In this document: positions 1 through 7,990 of the stretch, piece after piece
How the letters are laid out: every line of letters begins with the position of its first letter
Position numbering within the stretch: position 1 is the first letter of the stretch
Assembly: GCA_041394265.1 (NCBI GenBank)
Contig: JAWKIO010000006.1
Coordinates: forward strand, 372,001 to 436,000
DNA length: 64,000 bases
Origin: Acidimicrobiales bacterium
GTDB lineage: Bacteria > Actinomycetota > Acidimicrobiia > Acidimicrobiales > SZUA-35
Direction: 5' to 3'
Notes under the pieces: model-generated
Told to the model about the DNA's origin: nothing
The model's database searches: none
The model's input: only the letters and a program-made list of their open reading frames with translations
Program-made: the position numbers and the translations under genes

Positions 1-1
1 C

Positions 2-232
2 AAGGGCGAGGGCAAGATGGAGGCCACCCTGATCAAGGCCTACGTGTGCAAAGCCGCCGAGTGGGTCACCCGCGAAGCGCTGCAGATCCACGGTGGCATG
101 GGCTACGCCGAGGAGTACGACGTGAGCCGCTACTTCGTCGACGCCCGCGTGCTGTCGATCTTCGAAGGCGCCGATGAGACCCTCTGCCTGAAGGTCATCG
201 CCCGCTCACTCGTCGCCGACGTCGCAACCTGA
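2..232 (+). CDS. Acyl-CoA dehydrogenase, C-terminal fragment (cut by window start)
   Basis: The open frame runs in from the left edge and ends at TGA 230-232, so only the last 76 codons are present. The fragment has the signature of the last helices of an acyl-CoA dehydrogenase: LQIHGGMGYAEEYDVSRY followed by FEGADETL, where the family usually has the conserved glycine-rich loop and the E[TI]-type stretch near the FAD and substrate site. These enzymes make 2-enoyl-CoA from acyl-CoA and pass electrons to ETF. It converges with the dienelactone hydrolase gene across an inverted repeat. The substrate cannot be told from this fragment. Confidence 0.9.
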   Translation, partial: KGEGKMEATLIKAYVCKAAEWVTREALQIHGGMGYAEEYDVSRYFVDARVLSIFEGADETLCLKVIARSLVADVAT

Positions 233-236
233 GTGT

Positions 237-316
237 CAGAGCGACACCCCACCCCGAACTCGAGACCCATGGCGGCAGAACTGTCGCTCTGAGCCTCGAG
301 AACGGGTGGAGGTGTC
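237..316. terminator. Nested inverted repeats between convergent genes
   Basis: Two overlapping inverted repeats fill the gap between the acyl-CoA dehydrogenase fragment and the dienelactone hydrolase gene. CAGAGCGACA (237-246) pairs exactly with TGTCGCTCTG (282-291). A longer imperfect pair joins 243-264 with 295-316. They could form alternative hairpins and are best read as a bidirectional transcription terminator. There is no long T tract. Confidence 0.6.
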
Positions 317-356
317 GTGATAGGTCTCAGGTTGCAGCGCAGCTCGGCTCGTAGGG

Positions 357-1037
357 TCAGCCCAGGACGCTGTGGAGGGCGTCGAGCGTGCGCTGCCAGG
401 CCAGCGCCGAGTGCTCGGCCGAGTAGACCTCGGGGCGAGTGTCGTTGAAGAAAGCGTGCTCGCCACCGGCGTAGATGTGGAATGTGGCGTCCTTGCCGAG
501 GCCCTCGAGGGTCGTGGCCAGTTCGGCCGCCGCCTCGGGGCCGAAGAAGCCGTCGTTCTCGGCGATGTGGGCAACCACCTTCGCCTGCAGCGCCGACCAC
601 TCGGGCTGGGCGTTCTCCCACGGGATCACGCCGTACCACGGCACGGCAACCGCCACGGCGTCGGGCCGCTGGCAGGCGAGCGTGAGCGTGAGACCGCCAC
701 CCATACAGAAGCCGGTCACACCGATCGAGTCATGACCCGACTCGGACTTCACGAACTCGACGGCGCCCGACAGATCGTTGGCGGCCCGACCGAGTTCGAG
801 CGCCATCATCTCCTTGCCGGCCTCGTCGGGCTCGGACACCACCGTCCCGTGGTAGAGATCGGGGGCGAGAGCGACGAAACCCTCGGCAGCGAAGCGGTCG
901 GTCACCTCCTTGATGTGATCGTTGAGTCCCCACCATTCCTGGATGACGACGAGTCCGGGGCCGCTGCCACCTTCGGGCCGTGCGAGGTACCCGGTTGCGG
1001 TGCTGCCATTGCTTGCGAATTCGACCATTGCTCCCAT
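357..1037 (-). CDS. Dienelactone hydrolase family protein
   Basis: A 226-residue alpha/beta hydrolase, the usual length for the dienelactone hydrolase (DLH) family. The triad of the family is visible: the nucleophile Cys in GFCMGGG, the Asp in AENDGFF and the His in GGEHAFF. An EWWGLNDHI segment near residue 30 matches the conserved Glu-containing loop. Such enzymes open the lactone ring of dienelactones in chlorocatechol-type pathways, but many homologues act on other esters, so the substrate is open. The start at ATG 1037 is chosen because a TAGTCT hexamer (1050-1045, minus strand) lies 7 nt upstream, suggesting a leaderless message. ATG 1028 is the alternative. The next gene is divergent and starts only 20 bp away. 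Confidence 0.88.
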   Translation of the reverse strand: MGAMVEFASNGSTATGYLARPEGGSGPGLVVIQEWWGLNDHIKEVTDRFAAEGFVALAPDLYHGTVVSEPDEAGKEMMALELGRAANDLSGAVEFVKSESGHDSIGVTGFCMGGGLTLTLACQRPDAVAVAVPWYGVIPWENAQPEWSALQAKVVAHIAENDGFFGPEAAAELATTLEGLGKDATFHIYAGGEHAFFNDTRPEVYSAEHSALAWQRTLDALHSVLG

Positions 1038-1044
1038 GGCATGG

Positions 1045-1050
1045 AGACTA
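1045..1050 (-). promoter_or_regulatory. -10-like TAGTCT for the dienelactone hydrolase gene
   Basis: On the minus strand TAGTCT ends 7 nt before ATG 1037, with no ribosome-binding site between. The 20-bp divergent spacer must hold both promoters. On the plus strand GAGACT (1044-1049) lies 7 nt before ATG 1057 and would overlap this element almost completely. Confidence 0.5.
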
Positions 1051-1056
1051 GGCGCC

Positions 1057-1983
1057 ATGACCAACCGAATGCCTGCCGTGTCGCTGGCCGCTGTCCCCGG
1101 CCGCCGTCTGTCCACCATCGAACTCGTGAAGGACATCGAACAGCGCGGGTTCTCCGGCATCTACTGCCCGAGCTTCGGTGACGCGATGGGCCTGTGCCTG
1201 AGCATCGCCCATGTCACCGAACGGCTGCATTTCGGCACGTCGATCCAGCCGATCTATCTCCAGCATCCCGTCGCCCTCGCCACGAGCGCGGCGTACCTGC
1301 ACGAGGTGTCCGAGGGCCGGTTCCATCTCGGTATCGGTGTGACTCATGGTCCGGTCATCGAGCGGCTCGACGTCACCACGGGACGGCCGCTGGCCGATAT
1401 GCGCAACTATGTCGGCACCATGCGCAAGGTCAGCGATGGCATGGGCGGGCTCCCTCCGATCACGCTCGCCACGCTTCGTGACAAGATGGTCCAGCTTTCT
1501 GTCGAGATCGGCGACGGTGCCGTGTGGGCCAACGCGTCACGGTCGGCCATGGCCCACTCGCTGTCGCTGATTCCCACCGAGCGCCGCTCCCCTGCCGATG
1601 GCGACACCGCGCCGTTCTTCGTCGGCAACATGATTCCCACCGTCATCGACGACGACATCGACGCCTGCCGGGCCCGCAACCGCAAGACCCTGCGGAGCTA
1701 CGTCGCCCTCCCGAACTACCGGAACTACTGGAAGGCGGCGGGCTACGAGGAAGAGATGACGGCCGCCGAAGTGGCCATGGCAAACAACGACAGCGACGCG
1801 CTGACGGCAGCGATGACCGATCGCTGGCTCGACGACTGCACGTTGTCCGGCCCGGCCGGCCGGATCCGCGACGAGATCGAGGCCTGGTTCGACGCCGGCG
1901 TCACCACGCCGATCATCGTCCCGTCGTCGGTCAACGGCGGCCAGAACGTCGCGTTCGCCGAGTTCTTCGCCCTCTACGCCTGA
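1057..1983 (+). CDS. LLM-class flavin-dependent oxidoreductase
   Basis: A 308-residue TIM-barrel protein of the bacterial luciferase-like monooxygenase superfamily, of the kind that in actinobacteria often uses coenzyme F420. Typical features are LSTIELVKDIEQRGFSGIYC at the N-terminus, FGTSIQPIYLQHPVALATSA in the first third, and the EVSEGRFHLGIGV segment that is diagnostic for the family. The ATG at 1057 fits the family N-terminus, and further upstream the frame would overlap the divergent hydrolase. The substrate is unknown. Use of F420 rather than FMN is inferred from family habit and from other F420-type enzymes in the window. Confidence 0.88.
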   Translation: MTNRMPAVSLAAVPGRRLSTIELVKDIEQRGFSGIYCPSFGDAMGLCLSIAHVTERLHFGTSIQPIYLQHPVALATSAAYLHEVSEGRFHLGIGVTHGPVIERLDVTTGRPLADMRNYVGTMRKVSDGMGGLPPITLATLRDKMVQLSVEIGDGAVWANASRSAMAHSLSLIPTERRSPADGDTAPFFVGNMIPTVIDDDIDACRARNRKTLRSYVALPNYRNYWKAAGYEEEMTAAEVAMANNDSDALTAAMTDRWLDDCTLSGPAGRIRDEIEAWFDAGVTTPIIVPSSVNGGQNVAFAEFFALYA

Positions 1984-2024
1984 CCGTCTGCACAACGGCG
2001 GGGCCAGGGAACATTCCCGAACAA

Positions 2025-2077
2025 GCTCAGGGCCTTCCAGCAGCGGGCTGCTGGGAACCCCTGAGCCCTTCGGGGTT
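2025..2077. terminator. Nested stem-loops between convergent genes
   Basis: GCTCAGG (2025-2031) pairs with CCTGAGC (2060-2066). Inside it CCAGCAGC (2037-2044) pairs perfectly with GCTGCTGG (2047-2054) across 2 nt. A further AACCCC (2056-2061) / GGGGTT (2072-2077) pair gives an alternative fold. The element separates the converging LLM oxidoreductase and acyl-CoA dehydrogenase genes and probably terminates both. Confidence 0.65.
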
Positions 2078-2112
2078 CGCTGGCAGGCCCTTGGATTTGG
2101 GGCGCTACGAGG

Positions 2113-3258
2113 TCAGATGCCGAGTTGGCGGGAGGCGAGATCGCGCATGATCTCCTCGGAGCCGCCGCCGATGGCCTGGACCCGGACTTCTCGGTAGAGG
2201 CGCTCGACGGTGTCGCCACGCAGGTAGCTGGCGCCGCCGAGGATCTGGGCCGCCTCCCGAGCGCAGAACTCGAAGCCGAGCGTGGCCGCGACCTTCGCTT
2301 CGGCGATCTCGGCCACCGGATCGTCGCCCTGGTTGAGCCGCCACGACAGCAGTTCGATCCACGCATGGTTGGCATTGATGGTGCGGTCCATCTCGACCAA
2401 CTTGTGCCGGATGACCTGGTGCTGGGACAGCGACTTGCCGAACGTCTCCCGCTCACGAGCCCAGGCCAACGCCTCGTTGTAACAGCACCTGGAGAACGCC
2501 ACGGACTGGGTGGCCAGATCGATGCGCTCAGCGTTGAAGTTGTTCACGATCATCGAGAAGCCGGCGTTCTCCTCGCCCAGCAGGTAGCGCTGTGGGACGC
2601 GCACGTCATCGAAGTAGAGGGTGGCCGTATCGGAGGCCAGCCACCCCATCTTGTCGAGTTTGGTGCGCTCCAGGCCCGGCGTGTCGCCCGGGATCACGAC
2701 GAGCGAGATGCCTCCGGGCCCGTCGACGCCGGTCCGCACGGCGGTCGTGAAGTAGTCGGCTCGCATGCCCGACGTGATGAAGGTCTTCGACCCGTTGATG
2801 ACGTAGTCGTCGCCGTCTCGTCGTGCGGTGGTCTTGATCCGGGCCACGTCGGAACCGCCCGACGGCTCGGTGATCGCCAGCGCTGCGATCTTGTCGCCTG
2901 ACTGGCACGGCGTGATCACCTCGGCCTTCACCTCATCGCTGCCGAACTTCTGGATGGGCGGGAGGCCGATGTAGTTCGAGAACAGGGCGGCGACGACGCC
3001 GCCCGAACCCGCCATGCACAGCTCCTCCATCAGCACGAGGCGCATGAGGGCATCTCGCTGGCCGTGGCCGCCGTACTCGGCATCGAACCCGTCGCCGAAG
3101 ATCCCGATCGCTCCGGCCTGGCGATAGAGCTCCCGCGGCACCTCACCGGCCAGGTCCCACTCGTGCACGTTCGGGGTCACCTCGTTGGCGGTGAACTGCC
3201 GCACGACCTCTCGATAGGCGGCGTGGTCATCGGTGTAGAACGGGCTCGAAGCTGACAT
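2113..3258 (-). CDS. Acyl-CoA dehydrogenase
   Basis: A complete 381-residue acyl-CoA dehydrogenase. The N-terminal helical domain is followed by the flavin-facing segment ALAITEPSGGSDVARIKT and the beta-domain stretch DYVINGSKTFITSG. Then come ARERETFGKSLSQHQ and the C-terminal GGASYLRGDTVERLYREVRV with IGGGSEEI, which carries the Glu at the usual position. It should make 2-enoyl-CoA from an acyl-CoA and reduce ETF. The start ATG is preceded 6 nt upstream by CATGAT on the minus strand, a -10-like element. It lies 60 bp downstream of the eIF2B-like gene on the same strand. Chain-length specificity cannot be read. Confidence 0.95.
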   Translation of the reverse strand: MSASSPFYTDDHAAYREVVRQFTANEVTPNVHEWDLAGEVPRELYRQAGAIGIFGDGFDAEYGGHGQRDALMRLVLMEELCMAGSGGVVAALFSNYIGLPPIQKFGSDEVKAEVITPCQSGDKIAALAITEPSGGSDVARIKTTARRDGDDYVINGSKTFITSGMRADYFTTAVRTGVDGPGGISLVVIPGDTPGLERTKLDKMGWLASDTATLYFDDVRVPQRYLLGEENAGFSMIVNNFNAERIDLATQSVAFSRCCYNEALAWARERETFGKSLSQHQVIRHKLVEMDRTINANHAWIELLSWRLNQGDDPVAEIAEAKVAATLGFEFCAREAAQILGGASYLRGDTVERLYREVRVQAIGGGSEEIMRDLASRQLGI

Positions 3259-3318
3259 GCGCCGATCATGGCAGAGCCTCGCCGTCGGCTCTACTCGATC
3301 GGACTCAGCGAGCCAAGA

Positions 3319-4119
3319 TCACTTCACCGGACGCAGCAACTCGGTGGCGAGCGGGGTCGTGCTCGACGGCAGCTCGGCCACCAGCTGCACCCCGTGTTCG
3401 GTGACCACTCGATCGACCATTCCGAGCCCGATCACCTCGGTCGGCGCCAACCACTCCGGCAGGTCGGGATCGGTGGTGCGCTCGACAATGCACTGGAAGT
3501 ACGCCTCGGGCAGATGCCGCCCGCGACCGCTCACGAGCCAGATGGGGGTCGCAGTGGCTCGAGCGACGGCGGCCGCGGTGAACGATCCGGTCTCGACGAT
3601 CGCCGCAGCCTCGCCGACGGCGACCGCTTCGATGATGACGAGATCACTCGCTCCTATGGCTCCGGCGATGCGCTCGGGATCGATCGACTCGGCGAGGACG
3701 TCGGCCCGATCGAAGCGATGGACGACCGACCGAGCCTGACCATCGACATCGACCGCCAGGACCTCGACGTCGCCCCGGCGCAGCAAGCCCGACACGGTCT
3801 GGTCGGGCCACCCGACGATCACGACCCGAGCACCGTCGCCGATCGCCCCGGCCACCTCACGCGGCGTGGGGTCGTCGCGGTGTCCGAGGATGGCGTCGCG
3901 GGCAGCAGCACGAGGATCGGTGGCGGTCGCCATTCTCGCCGCCAGATCCCAAAGGGGTCCGATGCCGGGTTGGCGGCTGAGCAAACGGCGGGCCGCGGTG
4001 AGCAGACCAGCCGAGTCGTTGGCGAAGAATCCCAGGGCAGAGGCAGATTCCTGCACCAGGAGCGAGGCATCGGCGCCACTGGCCCGGGCGACGTAGCGCA
4101 GCTGTTCGATCGGGTGCAC
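3319..4119 (-). CDS. eIF-2B-like / sugar-phosphate isomerase-fold protein (putative)
   Basis: A 266-residue protein with an N-terminal helical part and a C-terminal Rossmann-like half. The motifs ARVVIVGWPDQTV, EVLAVDVDGQARSVV and SDLVIIEAVAVGEAAAIV followed by TATPIWLVSGRGRHLPEAYF resemble the C-terminal domain of the eIF-2B/ribose-1,5-bisphosphate isomerase family, where a loop before the last strands binds a sugar phosphate. The usual catalytic Cys/Asp pair was not identified, so the activity is uncertain. The GTG start at 4119 is supported by TAGCAT ending 6 nt upstream on the minus strand. It is divergent from the malonyl-CoA decarboxylase operon and shares a short control region with it. 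Confidence 0.5.
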   Translation of the reverse strand: MHPIEQLRYVARASGADASLLVQESASALGFFANDSAGLLTAARRLLSRQPGIGPLWDLAARMATATDPRAAARDAILGHRDDPTPREVAGAIGDGARVVIVGWPDQTVSGLLRRGDVEVLAVDVDGQARSVVHRFDRADVLAESIDPERIAGAIGASDLVIIEAVAVGEAAAIVETGSFTAAAVARATATPIWLVSGRGRHLPEAYFQCIVERTTDPDLPEWLAPTEVIGLGMVDRVVTEHGVQLVAELPSSTTPLATELLRPVK

Positions 4120-4125
4120 GGGGCG

Positions 4126-4131
4126 ATGCTA
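4126..4131 (-). promoter_or_regulatory. -10-like TAGCAT for the eIF-2B-like gene
   Basis: TAGCAT reads on the minus strand from 4131 to 4126 and ends 6 nt before GTG 4119, with no purine-rich ribosome-binding site in between. This suggests a leaderless transcript. Confidence 0.5.
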
Positions 4132-4156
4132 GTCCCCGCCACGAGTCACCTCCTGA

Positions 4157-4179
4157 CCGAACGTTGCAGCAAAGTTCGG
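4157..4179. promoter_or_regulatory. Inverted repeat in divergent promoter region (operator-like)
   Basis: CCGAAC (4157-4162) and GTTCGG (4174-4179) form a perfect 6-bp inverted repeat with an 11-nt spacer. It lies between the two divergent -10-like elements (4126-4131 and 4199-4204). The size and position fit a dimeric repressor site, but no regulator gene is adjacent. Confidence 0.35.
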
Positions 4180-4198
4180 AGTCGGCTCCAAGGTGCGC

Positions 4199-4204
4199 TA
4201 GCCT
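4199..4204 (+). promoter_or_regulatory. -10-like TAGCCT for the 4213-7272 operon
   Basis: TAGCCT ends 8 nt before GTG 4213. A weak -35-like TTCGGA lies at 4175-4180 (18-bp spacer), inside the inverted repeat at 4157-4179. The same TAGCCT hexamer precedes the SNF2 gene at 20411. Confidence 0.5.
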
Positions 4205-4212
4205 CGCTCGCC

Positions 4213-4710
4213 GTGGCTGATGGTTCCGTGACAACCCCACTGAGCGACATCGAACTCGATTCGATCCAAGGCAAGGGCTATCCCATCCGGGATTGGCTCA
4301 CCTCGTACCCCCTGCTGGTGGTTGCGCTCGACCCGTACACGCACGAGAGCGCGTGGATCCTCGAGACCGCCGCGGCGTTCCTCCGTCACTACACCCCAGC
4401 CGACATCCGGGTCGGCTGGCTGGTCGCCGCCGACGACGACGACTGCCGCCGCTTCATGGGTCCGCTTGCCGAGGAGTTCATCACCTTCGCCGACCCCGAC
4501 CGCACCGCCATCACGGCCCTCGGTGTCGAGCGGCTCCCGGCGCTCGTGCACGTGCGCAACGATCTGACCGTGCGAGTGGCCAATGGTTGGGATCCCGATG
4601 TCTGGCGCGGCATCGCCGAGTTGCTCTCGGTCGAGCTGTCGTGGAGCCGTCCGATGATTCCGGCGCCGGGCGACCCCATGCCCTACAGCGGCACGCCTGC
4701 CGCCGGCTGA
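4213..4710 (+). CDS. Uncharacterised thioredoxin-fold-like protein
   Basis: A 165-residue protein that I do not assign to a named family. The pattern VGWLVAADDDDCRRF, then ITALGVERLPALVHVRN and the acidic/aromatic tail NGWDPDVWRGI resembles a thioredoxin fold, including a cis-Pro-like RLPALV segment. There is no CxxC pair, so it is unlikely to be a disulfide oxidoreductase. The GTG start sits 8 nt after a TAGCCT hexamer. A second GTG at 4228 is possible. The malonyl-CoA decarboxylase gene starts 10 nt after its stop, so the two are probably co-transcribed. A role in that pathway is only suggested by position. Confidence 0.6.
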   Translation: MADGSVTTPLSDIELDSIQGKGYPIRDWLTSYPLLVVALDPYTHESAWILETAAAFLRHYTPADIRVGWLVAADDDDCRRFMGPLAEEFITFADPDRTAITALGVERLPALVHVRNDLTVRVANGWDPDVWRGIAELLSVELSWSRPMIPAPGDPMPYSGTPAAG

Positions 4711-4720
4711 TCCGTTCTCG

Positions 4721-6058
4721 GTGGCCGGCCGCCAGCTCGATCGCCTGATCGACGTCTTCCGACGGCGACGACCCACATCGGGCACAGCACTCGCCCTCAC
4801 GACTCGAGACCTGTCGAGCGAATCCGACCGGGAGCAGCTGCGTTCCTGGATCGACCACAGCATTGCCGGCCGCGGCGGTGAGGCTGCGGCACGACGACGT
4901 GCCGGCGACGTGGTGGCGGCGTTCCTCGACCTCGACACCGCAGGCCAGCACCGGTTCCTGGCGCTCCTCGCCGACGAGTACGGCCACGACCGCCACGAGG
5001 TGGATACGGCGATGGCCGAGGTCGCAGCGGCCACCGACGGCCAGCGCCATCACGCCGAGCAGCGACTCCGCCAAGCACTTCGTCCTCGTCGTTCGACGCT
5101 GCTGCGACGCATTCTCGGTCTCAACGGCGGCCTGGCGTTCACCATCGAACTACGCGAGTCGCTGATCGACATCCGCAACGAACGCCCAGAACTCCGCCAG
5201 CTCGACGAGGAGCTTCGGACACTCCTCAACGACTTCTTCGACCTCACCACCCTCGAGCTCGAGCATCTCGACTGGGACACACCCGCCAGCCTGCTCGAGA
5301 AGCTCATCGAGTACGAGGCGGTGCACACGATCGAGTCGTGGGACGACCTCAAGCGCCGGCTCGGACCGGGCCGCCGCTGCTACGCCTTCACCCATCACTC
5401 TCTGCCGGGCGAGCCGCTGATCTTCGTCGAGGTGGCGCTGACCCGCGGCCTGGCATCGAACATCACCGACCTGCTCGATCCGACCACCGAGCGAGTCGCC
5501 GCTGCCTCGGCCAACACCGCCATCTTCTACTCGATCTCGAACTGCCACCCCGGCCTCGCCGGCGTGTCACTTGGCGACCTTCTGATCAAACGGGTGGCCA
5601 CCCTGCTCAAGGCGGAGCTGAGCGGCATCGAGACCTTCGCCACGCTGTCGCCGATCCCTGGCCTTCGCCGCTGGCTCGCCGTCAACGAGCCCGAACTCAT
5701 CGCCGAGCTCGACGCCGTCTCGCTCGATGATCGAATGCGGTCCATCGAGCCGTGGCGTGACACGCTGCTCGAGATGACCGCCCGCTACCTGCTCGAAGCC
5801 AAGCGCCCCAACGGGGCAGTCTCGGATCCCGTCGCCAACTTCCATCTCTCCAACGGAGCGATCGTCGAACGACTCAACTGGCTCGGCAACCCCACGACCA
5901 CGGGCTGGGAGCGGAGCCTCGGCATGATGGTCAACTACCGCTACGACCTGGCCGCTATCGAGACCAATCACGATCGATACGACGCCGAATACATCGTGGC
6001 GGCCTCCGATGCGGTGCGTCGGCTGGCGGCGAGCACGACCACCGACCGATCGAACTGA
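4721..6058 (+). CDS. mcd: Malonyl-CoA decarboxylase
   Basis: A 445-residue malonyl-CoA decarboxylase, which converts malonyl-CoA to acetyl-CoA and CO2. The N-terminal helical domain is followed by the GNAT-like catalytic part. Conserved stretches are HSLPGEPLIFVEVALTRGL, ANTAIFYSISNCHPGL, GVSLGDLLIKRVATLL, TLSPIPGLRRWL and DPVANFHLSNGAIVERLNW. The Ser of the SIS motif and the His of ANFHLSNGA correspond to the catalytic Ser/His pair of the human enzyme. The gene begins with GTG 4721, 10 nt after the preceding stop, and the MFS gene starts 5 nt after its own stop, so a three-gene operon is likely. Uptake and use of malonate-type acids would fit, but no malonyl-CoA synthetase is present here. 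Confidence 0.93.
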   Translation: MAGRQLDRLIDVFRRRRPTSGTALALTTRDLSSESDREQLRSWIDHSIAGRGGEAAARRRAGDVVAAFLDLDTAGQHRFLALLADEYGHDRHEVDTAMAEVAAATDGQRHHAEQRLRQALRPRRSTLLRRILGLNGGLAFTIELRESLIDIRNERPELRQLDEELRTLLNDFFDLTTLELEHLDWDTPASLLEKLIEYEAVHTIESWDDLKRRLGPGRRCYAFTHHSLPGEPLIFVEVALTRGLASNITDLLDPTTERVAAASANTAIFYSISNCHPGLAGVSLGDLLIKRVATLLKAELSGIETFATLSPIPGLRRWLAVNEPELIAELDAVSLDDRMRSIEPWRDTLLEMTARYLLEAKRPNGAVSDPVANFHLSNGAIVERLNWLGNPTTTGWERSLGMMVNYRYDLAAIETNHDRYDAEYIVAASDAVRRLAASTTTDRSN

Positions 6059-6063
6059 CGCCG

Positions 6064-7272
6064 ATGTCGGAACGACGTGGCCTCCAGGCAGCGTGGGTCG
6101 TGGTCTCGCTGGTCATGGCCAGCGCAGCGACCGCCCAATCCTTCGGCCGGTTCACCTACGGCGTGGTGCTGCCCGACATTCGCGCCGATCTCCTCGACGG
6201 ATCGAACAGCATCGCCGGGGCCCTCGGCACCGTCAACGTGGCGGCCTACTTGATCGGCACGTTCGCCGTGTCCGCAGTGTCCTCTCGGCTGAATCAGGTC
6301 GATCTGATCCGAATCGGCATGGTGCTCTCCACCGGTGGCCTCTTCGTGGCGTCGTTCGCCACGAATGCGTGGCTGCTCGGGCTCACCCTCTTCTCCATGG
6401 GGTTCGGTGGTGCCATGATCTGGATCCCCTCGCCCCGGGTTGGGGCCATGGCGCTGTCGGAGAAGCGGCGAGGGCTCGGGGTTGGCCTCGTCGGCTCCGG
6501 GATCGGCATGGGCATCGTGGCGGCCGGCTGGCTCGCCACCCTGATGGGCAACCGCTACGGCACCGACAGCTGGCGGATGGTGTACCGGGTCGAGGCCATC
6601 TTCGGCCTGGTGGTGCTGGCCCTCGGGTCGGTGGTGTTCCGCACCGGCGAGTCGACCACGGGGACATCGGGCGGCTTCGGCGGCTTCGGTGCGCTCGCCA
6701 CGATTCCCGGCTGGAAGGCGTTGACCGGCGCGTATGCCTGCTACGGCTTCTTCTACCTGCTGGTCATCGGCTACCTGGTCGCACGACTCGAGGACGACGT
6801 CGGCTTCAGCGAGGCGCGGGCGTCGGCGATGTTCTCGCTGATCGGACTCGGGGCGACGTTCGGCGGTCTCCTGCTCGGTCCGTTGTCCGACCGGATCGGA
6901 CGACGCCAGACGATGATGTGGGGGTTTGCGACGTTCGCCGGCGCGATCGGTGCGATTCTCACCGGGCAGGAGCTGATCGTCGCCGTTGGTTCGCTGGTGG
7001 TCGGGCTGATGTTTGCCGGTGTGCCGTCGACCATTGCTGCCTACATCGTCGACACCACATCACCCGAGCGCTACGGCCAGGCGTATGCCGCCGCCACCTT
7101 GGCGTTCGGCGGCGCCCAAGCCATCTCGCCCCAGATCGGCGGCCTGATCGCCGACCTGTCCGGCTCGTTCACGCTCGTCTTCGTGGTTGCCCTGGTGATG
7201 GCGATGCTTGCCGCCGGCGTGTCGAGCCTGCTGCCGACCGACCCGCCCCGCCCGGCCGACGCCCGCCCGTAG
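6064..7272 (+). CDS. MFS transporter, YbfB/YjiJ-like
   Basis: A 402-residue integral membrane protein with about 12 hydrophobic segments and a basic N-terminus. The first transmembrane segment contains SFGRFTYGVVLPDI, close to the GFGRFAYG-type signature of the YbfB/YjiJ branch of the major facilitator superfamily. The MFS loop motif appears in the second half as GPLSDRIGRRQTMMWG. The substrate is not known. Its position 5 nt after the malonyl-CoA decarboxylase gene suggests a related organic acid, which is inference only. It is the last gene of the operon that starts at 4213. Confidence 0.85.
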   Translation: MSERRGLQAAWVVVSLVMASAATAQSFGRFTYGVVLPDIRADLLDGSNSIAGALGTVNVAAYLIGTFAVSAVSSRLNQVDLIRIGMVLSTGGLFVASFATNAWLLGLTLFSMGFGGAMIWIPSPRVGAMALSEKRRGLGVGLVGSGIGMGIVAAGWLATLMGNRYGTDSWRMVYRVEAIFGLVVLALGSVVFRTGESTTGTSGGFGGFGALATIPGWKALTGAYACYGFFYLLVIGYLVARLEDDVGFSEARASAMFSLIGLGATFGGLLLGPLSDRIGRRQTMMWGFATFAGAIGAILTGQELIVAVGSLVVGLMFAGVPSTIAAYIVDTTSPERYGQAYAAATLAFGGAQAISPQIGGLIADLSGSFTLVFVVALVMAMLAAGVSSLLPTDPPRPADARP

Positions 7273-7301
7273 CGCGCCGCCCGAACGGTTCGTGCCCGCC
7301 A

Positions 7302-7492
7302 GCATCTCCTCTGCGTGGGTACCGCGAACGGCATCCGGGCGTCACCGATCCCATCGGCGCGGCCCACAGCTCGCATCTCCTCTCCGTGGGTACCGCGAAC
7401 GCCACCCAGACGTCGCAGATCGAGGCGGCCCGAGCCCGGGACCGCCGACTCCTCTCCCTGAGCGCCGTCCACGGCACCCAGACATCGCAGAC
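7302..7492. repeat. Three degenerate ~71-bp direct repeats, intergenic
   Basis: The 316-bp gap between the MFS and F420-type genes holds three related units at about 7302, 7373 and 7445, spaced 71-72 bp. Each starts with a CTCCTCT-containing segment and ends with CACC..GACG/ATC.CAGA-like sequence. The first two share TGGGTACCGCGAACG almost exactly. The third is more diverged. Open frames through the repeats exist on both strands but lack starts or family features, so no gene is called. Confidence 0.6.
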
Positions 7493-7575
7493 CCTCCGCA
7501 ATCCGAGCGACGCCCGAAGACCTTTCGGGGACGATCATCGGCCTCGTCGATCGGCTGCCGGAAAGCGGGGCTCGC

Positions 7576-7581
7576 TATCGT
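7576..7581 (+). promoter_or_regulatory. -10-like TATCGT for the F420-type oxidoreductase
   Basis: TATCGT ends 7 nt before GTG 7589 and no ribosome-binding site lies between. No good -35 is seen. This fits the leaderless pattern found elsewhere in the window. Confidence 0.5.
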
Positions 7582-7588
7582 CGCGGTC

Positions 7589-7990
7589 GTGGCTACCTCG
7601 TTCGACCCCGACGACCCCGGACCCGCCTTCGATCGCTTCATGGCGGCGCGCCATCTGGCCACGCTCACCGTGCTCCGACCCGATGGGTCGCCTCAAGTCA
7701 CACCCGTCGGCTTCACCTACGATCCATCGCGCCGTCTCGGCCGAGTCATCACCTGGGCCGACTCCTACAAGGCGAAACACGCCGGCTCCGGCGGTCACGT
7801 GGCGATCTGCCACGTCGACGGAGGTCAATGGCTGACGTTCTATGGCACTGCCACCGTGAGCAACGAGCCCGACGAGGTCGCAGAGGCGGTCGAGCGCTAC
7901 GCCAACCGCTACCGCCAGCCCAAGGAGCGAGACGACCGGGTGGTCATCGTGGTCGAGGTCGACCGAATCATCGGCCGTCTCGCCGACTGA
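7589..7990 (+). CDS. PPOX-class F420-dependent oxidoreductase
   Basis: A 133-residue split-barrel protein of the pyridoxamine 5'-phosphate oxidase-like superfamily. RFMAARHLATLTVLRPDGSP matches the usual first strands, followed by VTPVGFTYD and a short TWADSYKAKHAGSGGHVAIC segment. DRVVIVVEVDRIIGRL forms the end. The length fits the small Rv1155-like F420-dependent group of actinobacteria. The start is set at GTG 7589, 7 nt after the TATCGT hexamer. Upstream frame extensions run into the 71-bp repeats. The substrate is unknown. Confidence 0.82.
   Translation: MATSFDPDDPGPAFDRFMAARHLATLTVLRPDGSPQVTPVGFTYDPSRRLGRVITWADSYKAKHAGSGGHVAICHVDGGQWLTFYGTATVSNEPDEVAEAVERYANRYRQPKERDDRVVIVVEVDRIIGRLAD

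Noticed and set aside
7071..7538. A minus-strand frame through the 71-bp repeats with partly repeated peptide.
   Set aside because: The apparent repetition reflects the DNA repeat. There is no start or ribosome-binding site and it overlaps the end of the MFS gene.
6009..7835. A 608-codon plus-strand frame across the MFS gene.
   Set aside because: It overlaps the YbfB-type transporter in another frame and encodes Arg/Pro-rich sequence without membrane segments.
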